From the NCBI GenBank assembly GCA_015068035.1, contig SVLI01000005.1:62001-126000 (forward strand): a DNA stretch of 64,000 nt, given 5' to 3'. A program made the position numbers and the translations under genes. Each line of letters opens with the position of its first letter. Positions within the stretch are counted from its first letter, which is position 1. Of this stretch, positions 58,279-64,000 are shown one piece after another. Below the pieces are notes generated by a model. The model had not been told where the DNA came from, made no database searches, and saw only the letters and a program-made list of their open reading frames with translations. The stretch comes from Oscillospiraceae bacterium. GTDB lineage: Bacteria; Bacillota; Clostridia; Oscillospirales; Oscillospiraceae.

Positions 58279-58320
58279 GAATCCTGAGCTGGGACAGACC
58301 CGGTTCAGGATTCCTTTTTA
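58279..58320 (+). terminator. Orphan terminator in a 350-bp gap
   Basis: GAATCCTGA-N-CGGG type arms (58279-58315) then CTTTTTAA. No plus-strand gene precedes it, only a 31-codon frame (58226-58321) that contains the hairpin and is not credible. Possibly a relic. Confidence 0.6.
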
Positions 58321-58384
58321 ATAATATAGTGAAATAGTGCCGAGAATAGCTAGATTTCAAGTCATTCAAGGCACTTTTGAACAA

Positions 58385-58419
58385 AAAAGTAGGATTGCCA
58401 TTTTGTTAAAATAGCAATC
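58385..58419 (-). terminator. Terminator of the tRNA-Ser genes; right copy of the 19-bp repeat
   Basis: GATTGCC...GCAATC hairpin (58393-58419), then CTACTTTTTTG on the minus strand. Bases 58401-58419 are the exact inverted copy of 55221-55239. Confidence 0.75.
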
Positions 58420-58425
58420 CTAACA

Positions 58426-58517
58426 TGGCGGAGAAGATGGGATTTGAACCCATGCTCGGCTCAACACCGACTACTCCCTTAGCAGGGGAGCCCCTTCGGC
58501 CACTTGGGTACTTCTCC
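58426..58517 (-). tRNA. tRNA-Ser (anticodon GCT)
   Basis: Acceptor GGAGAAG with CTTCTCC, anticodon loop CTGCTAA, long variable arm, GGTTCAAATCC T-arm, encoded CCA. Confidence 0.95.
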
Positions 58518-58554
58518 AAGCCGAATGTTTTTGCGCTTTTGCACCGATGGAAAC

Positions 58555-58642
58555 TGGCGGAGAGAGTGGGATTCGAACCCACGGATGCTCTCACATCGCC
58601 GGTTTTCAAGACCGGTGCCTTCGACCGCTCGGCCATCTCTCC
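58555..58642 (-). tRNA. tRNA-Ser (anticodon TGA)
   Basis: Acceptor GGAGAGA with TCTCTCC, anticodon loop CTTGAAA, long variable arm, encoded CCA. 37 bases upstream of the other tRNA-Ser. Confidence 0.95.
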
Positions 58643-58678
58643 TCATCCGAGCCAGTGCGCAAGCGCCTGCGCCCGAGT

Positions 58679-58707
58679 ATATTACCATAAACATTGCGCC
58701 TTGTCAA
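58679..58707 (-). promoter_or_regulatory. Promoter of the tRNA-Ser pair
   Basis: Minus-strand TTGACA (58702-58707), 17-nt spacer, TAATAT (58679-58684), 37 bases before the first tRNA. Confidence 0.8.
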
Positions 58708-58750
58708 TCCATTTCTTTTGCGATCTTGCGTGAACTTGCATAAAGTGGAA

Positions 58751-58779
58751 TTGACAGCGCCTTTGCTGGGTGGTATAGT
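58751..58779 (+). promoter_or_regulatory. Promoter of the AbrB-ABC operon
   Basis: Perfect TTGACA (58751-58756), 17-nt spacer, TATAGT (58774-58779) preceded by TGG. Confidence 0.88.
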
Positions 58780-58780
58780 A

Positions 58781-58812
58781 TATGAAAAGTATAACAAATC
58801 ATACTTTTCATA
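58781..58812. promoter_or_regulatory. 12-bp perfect dyad at the transcription start
   Basis: TATGAAAAGTAT (58781-58792) and ATACTTTTCATA (58801-58812) around AACAAATC. It lies right behind the -10, so it is probably the operator of the AbrB-type protein encoded next; as RNA it would also form a hairpin ahead of the ribosome site. Confidence 0.8.
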
Positions 58813-58837
58813 CGAATGTCAAAAGGAGGAAGGCTTT

Positions 58838-59086
58838 ATGAAGAAACCGGCGCCGCGCGGATACTGCGCAGGTATGGCGCGCGTGGGGGAGAAGGGGCAG
58901 ATCGTGATCCCGAAGGAGATGCGCGAGATGTTCGGCATCGAGCCGGGGGATACGCTGCTGATTGTTGCGGACATAAACCGCGGTATTGCCATCCCGGCCA
59001 AGGAGGAGTTTGACAAGCTCTCCAGACTTGTGATGGACATCGGCTTTGCCGCCGCGGAGGAAAAGGAGCGCGGGGAAGATGCGTGA
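58838..59086 (+). CDS. AbrB/SpoVT-type DNA-binding protein
   Basis: 82 residues. Swapped-hairpin fold: ARVGEKGQIVIPKEMREMFGIEPGDTLLIVAD (about 14-45) is the AbrB signature, split here over several strands. AAAGGAGGA precedes ATG 58838. Likely autoregulates through the dyad at 58781-58812. It overlaps the ABC ATPase gene by 8 bases, so this is a three-gene operon in which the regulator controls an ABC-2 exporter. Confidence 0.9.
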   Translation: MKKPAPRGYCAGMARVGEKGQIVIPKEMREMFGIEPGDTLLIVADINRGIAIPAKEEFDKLSRLVMDIGFAAAEEKERGEDA

Positions 59087-59918
59087 ACCGATTTTGGAGG
59101 TCGCGGGGCTGACGAAGCGCTATCCGGGTTTTGCGCTGGAAGACGCGTCGTTTTCCCTGCATGCGGGGGAAATTATGGGCTTCGTCGGGCGCAACGGCGC
59201 GGGTAAGACCACAACGCTCAAAGCCCTGCTCAATTTTGTGCATCCGGACGCGGGTGAGGTGCGCTTTTTCGGCATGGATGCTGCGGTGCAGGAGCTGGAG
59301 ATCAAAAAGCGCATCGGCTTTGTGTCGGGCGGCGCGGATTACTATGCGCAAAAGCGCCTCGGCACGATTCTGCAGGTGGTGCGGCGCTTCTATCCGGGCT
59401 GGGATGATGCGCTCTGTGCGCGCTATATGGCGCAGTTTCAGCTCGATGCAAACAAGCAGACGCGGCAGCTTTCCGCGGGCATGAAGGTCAAATTCGCGCT
59501 GGTGCTCGCCCTCTCGCACGGGGCGGAGCTGTTGCTGCTCGACGAGCCGACCAGCGGGCTCGACCCCGTCTCGCGCGAGGAGATATTGGAGATTTTCCTT
59601 TCGCTTGCGGATGAGGGCGTGAGCATCCTGTTTTCTACGCATATTACCTCGGATCTTGAAAAGTGCGCGGATACGATCACCTATATCCGCAGCGGGCGGA
59701 TTGAAGCGAGCAGCCCGCTGCGCGATTTCAAGGCGGCCTATCGGCTTGTGACGCTGCCGGAGCGGGTCGATGACCCAATGCTCCTCGGCGCGCGGCGCAG
59801 CCGGGAGGGCTATACGGCGCTGCTGCGCACGGGGGATGCGGAAAAGAGCGTCTATGCGCATCGCCTGGCGACGCTTGACGAGATTCTTGTGCATCTCGAA
59901 AAGGAGGAGCGGGCATGA
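59079..59918 (+). CDS. ABC-2 type transporter ATPase
   Basis: 279 residues. Walker A GRN-GAGKTT at 37-44, signature LSAGMKVK (the LSxGMK variant of exporter ATPases), Walker B LLLLDEPTSGLD. ATG 59079 overlaps the AbrB gene; the permease overlaps its stop by ATGA. Peptide, lantibiotic or lipid-type substrates are typical; none can be assigned. Confidence 0.92.
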   Translation: MREPILEVAGLTKRYPGFALEDASFSLHAGEIMGFVGRNGAGKTTTLKALLNFVHPDAGEVRFFGMDAAVQELEIKKRIGFVSGGADYYAQKRLGTILQVVRRFYPGWDDALCARYMAQFQLDANKQTRQLSAGMKVKFALVLALSHGAELLLLDEPTSGLDPVSREEILEIFLSLADEGVSILFSTHITSDLEKCADTITYIRSGRIEASSPLRDFKAAYRLVTLPERVDDPMLLGARRSREGYTALLRTGDAEKSVYAHRLATLDEILVHLEKEERA

Positions 59919-60565
59919 AAAATCTGCTGTATAAGGAGCTGAAGCTCGCGCTGCAGGCGCCGGCGGTGCTGTTTCTGGCGCTCTCAGCCATGCTGCTGAT
60001 TCCAAATTATCCCTATTACGTCACATTTTTCTATACGGCGCTCGGCATCTTTTTCTGCTGCCAGCTCGGGCGGGAGAATCACGACATTTTCTTCACACTC
60101 TGCCTGCCTGTGCGCAAGCGTGATGTGGTCTCGGCGCGCTTTCTGCTCGCCGTGCTGCTGGAAGCGGCGCAGATGCTTCTGGCCGTGCCCTTTGCCGTGC
60201 TGCGGCAGAGTTTTGACGTCCTCGGCGGCAACGCGGTCGGCATGGACGCAAATCTCGCGTTTTTCGCGCTTTCGCTGCCGATGCTGGGGCTGTTCCATCT
60301 GGTGTTCTTCCCGGCCTATTACAAAAATCCGCAAAAGGTCGGCCTGCCCTTCGTGAAAGGCAGCATTGCGGTTTTCGTGTATGTGCTCGTGGCCGAGGCC
60401 TGCGTCCATGCGCTGCCCTTTTTCCGGGATAAGCTCGACACGATGCACGGCGCGTTCCTGCCGGAAAAGCTGCTTGTGCTGCTGCTCGGCGCTCTGCTGT
60501 ATCTGCTTTTAAGCTTCCTTGCCTGGAGAAAGAGCCTGCGCCTTTTTGAAAAGCTGGATCTGTAA
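59915..60565 (+). CDS. ABC-2 type transporter permease
   Basis: 216 residues, six hydrophobic segments (about 15-30, 34-48, 70-92, 112-130, 148-165, 185-203). An ABC-2 membrane protein of the short type often paired with AbrB- or GntR-type regulators. Start ATGA overlap with the ATPase. Likely forms a homodimeric exporter. Confidence 0.85.
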   Translation: MKNLLYKELKLALQAPAVLFLALSAMLLIPNYPYYVTFFYTALGIFFCCQLGRENHDIFFTLCLPVRKRDVVSARFLLAVLLEAAQMLLAVPFAVLRQSFDVLGGNAVGMDANLAFFALSLPMLGLFHLVFFPAYYKNPQKVGLPFVKGSIAVFVYVLVAEACVHALPFFRDKLDTMHGAFLPEKLLVLLLGALLYLLLSFLAWRKSLRLFEKLDL

Positions 60566-60706
60566 AGGGGAAAGCGGTTCATTGCGCCGGCGGGCTTTCA
60601 AAACACTCGCGCACAGCCACACACCGCTCGCGCGCCGTTTCAAAAAAATTACAGTTTTTACCGCGCGCAGCGGATGTTCTTTGCCGGTTTCGCAGCATAA
60701 ATTTCT

Positions 60707-60758
60707 GCCCTCCGTGTCAAAATAGGCTCGATAAGCTTTTTTGCACGGAGGGCTTTTT
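60707..60758 (+). promoter_or_regulatory. Hairpin that masks the ribosome site of the next gene
   Basis: GCCCTCCGTG (60707-60716) pairs perfectly with CACGGAGGGC (60744-60753), which contains the Shine-Dalgarno GGAGGG; TTTTT follows, then GCG and the ATG. It can act as a terminator or as a translation block. The remaining gap 60566-60706 shows no gene. Confidence 0.65.
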
Positions 60759-60761
60759 GCG

Positions 60762-61142
60762 ATGAAAAAAAGGATTTATGCTGCGCTTTTGGCGCTGACG
60801 CTGCTTTCCACCCCGGCGCTGGTTGCCGTGGCGGCGCCGGACGGCGCAGCGGAAACGGGCAGCGCGCCCGAGGCGCGGAATCTGGAGATCGAAACGCCGC
60901 GCGGCAGCGCCTACACAGGCAAGCTCGAGGCGGAGGATGCGGATGGCGATCTCAGCGGTTTTGAGATCACGACACCGCCGATCAAGGGCACGGTTGCGCT
61001 GCAGCCGGACGGCAGCTTCGTCTACACGCCCCTTGTGGGGCGGCGAGGCCGGGATTATTTCGGCTACAAGGCGGTCGATGCGCGGGGCAATCTCTCTCAG
61101 GAGGCCACCGTCATCATCCGCCTGACGAAGCCGGAGGTCTGA
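60762..61142 (+). CDS. Small secreted cadherin-like/Ig-like domain protein
   Basis: 126 residues. A signal peptide (about 1-25, ALLALTLLSTPALVAVAA) is followed by one beta-sandwich domain with EAEDADGDLSGFEI and DGSFVYTPLVGRRGRDYFGYKA, the tandem cadherin-like/VCBS-type pattern with a likely Ca-binding DxDGD. Normally found as repeats in large surface proteins; here it stands alone. ATG 60762 chosen; TTG 60741 is in frame but lies inside the hairpin. Confidence 0.8.
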   Translation: MKKRIYAALLALTLLSTPALVAVAAPDGAAETGSAPEARNLEIETPRGSAYTGKLEAEDADGDLSGFEITTPPIKGTVALQPDGSFVYTPLVGRRGRDYFGYKAVDARGNLSQEATVIIRLTKPEV

Positions 61143-61157
61143 TTTTCCGGGAGGAAA

Positions 61158-61187
61158 AGAAAAGCGTGGCAAAATGCCACGCTTTTC
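61158..61187. terminator. Bidirectional terminator
   Basis: AAAAGCGTGGCA pairs with TGCCACGCTTTT around AAA-type loop. Separates the small secreted protein gene and the convergent trkH. Confidence 0.9.
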
Positions 61188-61225
61188 TTATGTCTTGCTC
61201 TGCAAGTAATGTATTTTATGCGGCT

Positions 61226-62674
61226 TTACTTTTTCCAAACTGCGGGTGCGAAGAGAATCAGAATCGGATACAGCTCCAGTCGGCCGAGAAGCATGTCAAA
61301 AATCAGCACAAGCTTGCTCAGCAGGGAGAGAGAAGCGAAATTGCCCGTCGGCCCCACAACGTCAAGACCCGGGCCGACGTTGTTCAGGCAGGCCGCCACC
61401 GCGGAAAAAGAGGTCTCAAAGCTGAAATTGTCCAGCGAGACGATCAGCACGGAAAACGCCATGATGAAAAAGTAGATCAGGAAGTAGCTCTGCACTTCGG
61501 AGACCGTCGAATCCTCAACGAGCTCGCCGTCCATGTGCACAAGCTTGACGGAATTCGGCCGCAGCGTGCGATGGACGGAGCGCCGCGCGCTCTTGAACGC
61601 GAGCAGCACGCGGGATACCTTGAGGCCGCCGCCCGTGCTTCCGGCGCAGGCGCCCATGAACATCAGCAGCAGCAGGATGGCGCGGCTCAGCTCCGGCCAG
61701 GCGTTGAAGTCGGCCGTGGCAAAGCCCGTCGTCGTGATGATGGAGGCAACCTGGAAGATCGCGTGGTGGAAGGCTTCGCCGAAGCTTCCGTAGGCGCTTA
61801 AAATGTTCAGCGTGATAATCAGCGTGGCGGCAAAGATCGTGATCAGATAAAGGCGCAGCTCCTCACTGCGCAGCACGGCGCGGACTTCGCGCATCAGCAG
61901 CAGATAGTACAGGCTGAAGTTTACGCCGAAGAGAATCATGAAAACGGTCGTGACGGTCTGGCAATAGGGGGAATAGGCGCCCAGACTGTTTGCGCGGATG
62001 GAAAATCCGCCGGTTCCGGCTGTGCCGAAGGTGGTGGTCACGGCGTCAAGCACCGGCATCCGCCCGATCAGGAGCAGCACAACTTGTATCAGCGTGAGGA
62101 CGATGTAGATGCCGTAGAGAATTTTCGCGGTGCGCTGCATGCGCGGCACCAGCTTGGAAACCTGCGGGCCGGGGCTCTCCGCGCGCAGAAGGTGCAGAGA
62201 ATCGCCAAGCTCTCCGCCAGCGACGGGGCCGAGGGCCAGCACAAACACAAGAACGCCCATGCCGCCGAGCCAGTGCGTGAAGCTGCGCCAGTAGAGCAGC
62301 CCGTGAGACATGGCTTCCACGTTTGGCAGAATGCTCGCGCCGGTCGTTGTGAAGCCGGATACGGTCTCAAACAAAGCGTCCACAAAATTCGGGATCTCCC
62401 CGCTGAAGAAGAAGGGGAGCGCGCCGAAAAGCGAAACGACGATCCATGCCAGGCCGACGGTCACAAAACCCTCGCGTGCATAGAAGTTCCGGCTTTTTTG
62501 CTTGATTTTGGAAAGCAGAAAACCGCAGAGGCCGCTGGCGACAATTGTGCCGAGAAAGGCGTAGCCCGGCAGCATTTCCCCATAGCAGAAGGAGATGATC
62601 ATGGCCGGCAGCATAAACGCGGCAACCGCCATCAGAATCCGGCCGACGACACGAAAAATAATTCGGTAGTTCAT
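61226..62674 (-). CDS. trkH: Potassium uptake protein TrkH/KtrB family
   Basis: 482 residues, four repeated membrane-pore-membrane units. Selectivity-filter segments are seen: SGFTTTGAS (about 105-113), GTAGTGGFS (217-225), TTTGFATAD (310-318) and LNNVGPGL (about 438-445). It translocates K+ under control of the TrkA ring. ATG 62674 is 9 bases after the trkA stop. Length and four-filter pattern favour TrkH over KtrB. Confidence 0.93.
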   Translation of the reverse strand: MNYRIIFRVVGRILMAVAAFMLPAMIISFCYGEMLPGYAFLGTIVASGLCGFLLSKIKQKSRNFYAREGFVTVGLAWIVVSLFGALPFFFSGEIPNFVDALFETVSGFTTTGASILPNVEAMSHGLLYWRSFTHWLGGMGVLVFVLALGPVAGGELGDSLHLLRAESPGPQVSKLVPRMQRTAKILYGIYIVLTLIQVVLLLIGRMPVLDAVTTTFGTAGTGGFSIRANSLGAYSPYCQTVTTVFMILFGVNFSLYYLLLMREVRAVLRSEELRLYLITIFAATLIITLNILSAYGSFGEAFHHAIFQVASIITTTGFATADFNAWPELSRAILLLLMFMGACAGSTGGGLKVSRVLLAFKSARRSVHRTLRPNSVKLVHMDGELVEDSTVSEVQSYFLIYFFIMAFSVLIVSLDNFSFETSFSAVAACLNNVGPGLDVVGPTGNFASLSLLSKLVLIFDMLLGRLELYPILILFAPAVWKK

Positions 62675-62683
62675 AGCCTCTCC

Positions 62684-64000
62684 TTAATCCTCCGCGGCAA
62701 AAATATCGTTCAGGTCAAGGATGACGCGGTCGGCGGCTGTGACCACAATGACGGTGTCGCCCTTTTCGATGGTGTCGCTGCCGCCGGGGATGATGATCTT
62801 GCCCATGCGGTTGATGCAGGCGATGAGGATGTTCGGCTTGAGGCGGATTTTGCTGAGCGTCTCGCCCAGATGCTTTGTCTGCTCCGTTGTGAGGAATTCC
62901 AGCGCCTCAACCCGGTTGTTCACAAGATGGTGCATGGCCAGCACGCTGCTGCCGCTGCTGTTTTGCATCGCGCGCACGTAGCGCACGATGTTCTGCGCGC
63001 AGAGGAGCTTCGGGCTGATTACGCAGTCCACGCCCCGGTTGCGGAACACGTCGTTGTATTCCGTGCGGTTGAGCTTGGTGATCACCTGCGGGATGCCCAG
63101 GAAGCTGGCATACATGGACAGGGTGAGGTTTTCGCCGTCCTGCTCCGTGAGGGCCACGACGGTGTCCATCTGGGAGATGTTTTCTTCGTTGAGGATGTTC
63201 TGATCGAAGCTGTCGCCCCGGATGATCGTCGCGCCCGGCAGCATCTCTGCCAGCGTTTCTGCCAGCTCGGGGTTCGATTCGATGATTTTCACGCGCGTGC
63301 CGGAGCGCAGAAGCATGGGCGCGAGCATCTGCGTGATGCGGCTGCCGCCGATAATCATGGCGTCCTTGGCCTTTTTCGAGCGGATGCCCAGATTGCGCAG
63401 AAGATGGAGTAGCTCGTCAGCCGGCGCCGTGACGTACAGCTTGTCGTTCGCCTGGAGCTGATAGCGGCCATCCGGAATCACGACGCGATCGCCGCGCTCC
63501 ACGGCGCAGACCAGCACCTTGGCCTTCAAACGGGGGCTCAGTTCCATCAGGCGGAGGCCACACAGCGGCGAATCCTCCCGCAGCTCCAGCTCGACAATCT
63601 CCACGCGCCCCTTGGCAAAGGAGTCGCGCTTGAGAAAGCCCGGAATCTGCATCAGGCGGAAAATTTCGTTTGCAGCCGCCTGCTCCGGGTTGACTGTCAT
63701 GGACAGGCCCATCTCATTGCGCAGGAAGTAGAGCTGTTCGCTGTATTCCGGGTTGCGGATGCGCGCGATGGTGGTGGTGCAGCCGAGTTTTCGGGCAATC
63801 ACGCAGCTCATGAAGTTCAGCTCATCGAGCGGGGTAACGGCGATCAGCAGATCGCTGCTGCCGACGTCCGCGGCCTTGAGCGTGCGCATGCTCGCACCGT
63901 TGCCGTAGCTGACCATGATGTCCAGCTCGGCGGAGAGCTGGGAAACGACTTCACGGTCGTTGTCGATGAGCACAATGTCGTGTCCCTCGCGGGTGAGCTG
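62684..64000 (-). CDS. trkA: Trk potassium transport NAD-binding protein TrkA (partial at 5' end)
   Basis: 438 codons are visible; the start lies beyond 64000. Two RCK_N plus RCK_C units: the first Rossmann region retains LIDNDREV, the second has AMIIGGSRITQMLAPML (about 225-240 of the visible part) and the RCK_C segment KILVCAV/NILIACINRMGKIIIPGG type. It gates TrkH in response to NAD(H)/ATP. Full-length TrkA is about 450 residues, so only a short N-terminal piece is missing. Operon order trkA-trkH. Confidence 0.93.
   Translation of the reverse strand, partial: QLTREGHDIVLIDNDREVVSQLSAELDIMVSYGNGASMRTLKAADVGSSDLLIAVTPLDELNFMSCVIARKLGCTTTIARIRNPEYSEQLYFLRNEMGLSMTVNPEQAAANEIFRLMQIPGFLKRDSFAKGRVEIVELELREDSPLCGLRLMELSPRLKAKVLVCAVERGDRVVIPDGRYQLQANDKLYVTAPADELLHLLRNLGIRSKKAKDAMIIGGSRITQMLAPMLLRSGTRVKIIESNPELAETLAEMLPGATIIRGDSFDQNILNEENISQMDTVVALTEQDGENLTLSMYASFLGIPQVITKLNRTEYNDVFRNRGVDCVISPKLLCAQNIVRYVRAMQNSSGSSVLAMHHLVNNRVEALEFLTTEQTKHLGETLSKIRLKPNILIACINRMGKIIIPGGSDTIEKGDTVIVVTAADRVILDLNDIFAAED

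Noticed and set aside
58226-58321. 31-codon frame between BlaI and the tRNA-Ser genes
   Set aside because: Contains an intrinsic terminator in its coding part and has no ribosome site.
58393-58419. Integrase attachment site at the tRNA-Ser genes
   Set aside because: The repeat pair is inverted, not direct, lies outside the tRNA 3' end, and no integrase gene is present.

Overview
The window looks like a chromosomal segment of a GC-rich anaerobic clostridium (Bacillota; an Oscillospiraceae-like gut lineage is the best guess). The evidence is AGGAGG-type ribosome binding sites, sigma-A promoters (TTGACA-N17-TATAAT), lipoprotein signal peptides, Gram-positive gene sets (nup-type nucleoside transporter, BlaI/MecR-like pair, TrkH/TrkA), cobamide-type enzymes, and many compact operons with intrinsic terminators. 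The taxonomy is inference only. No phage, insertion sequence, transposase, rRNA or CRISPR array was seen.

0-23 kb is mostly housekeeping: the tail of radC, a BMP-type nucleoside ABC transporter operon next to xanthine phosphoribosyltransferase, rodA, a tsaE-tsaB-upp run, a sodium/solute symporter, rsmE, an alanyl-tRNA editing protein, a UroD-like methyltransferase with a palindromic operator, a nitrilase-family amidase, an NfeD-SPFH pair, a dCMP deaminase, then queH, a probable preQ1-I riboswitch, queT and galU, and a five-tRNA operon (Val, Asp, Phe, Gly, Cys).

23-34 kb holds a lipoprotein subtilase, a two-component system, an MBOAT/DHHW pair that probably O-acylates a surface polymer, and a DUF2284 protein followed by a B12-binding radical SAM enzyme. 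34-49 kb is a catabolic-looking locus: FAD oxidoreductase, DegV protein, membrane XRE regulator, bicupin, esterase, two tandem (alpha/alpha)6 glycosidase-like proteins, a MoaF-like protein, a second UroD-like protein, and a GH3 beta-glucosidase with permuted domain order. I read it as a candidate locus for taking apart a decorated plant glycoside, unproven.

49-54 kb is a five-gene operon: FecCD permease, ATPase, binding lipoprotein, a methyltransferase, and an NTPase fused to a NUDIX hydrolase. It lies behind a perfect-consensus promoter and a structured leader of about 250 nt that ends in an intrinsic terminator, which is the layout of a riboswitch whose class I could not recognise. This operon and the 34-49 kb locus are the best candidates for something undescribed.

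54-64 kb holds a ZIP metal transporter, a DUF4314 protein, a BlaI-M56 sensor pair with two clear operators, two tRNA-Ser genes, an AbrB-ABC export operon with a 12-bp perfect dyad, a small secreted cadherin-like protein and the TrkH/TrkA potassium system (trkA runs off the window).
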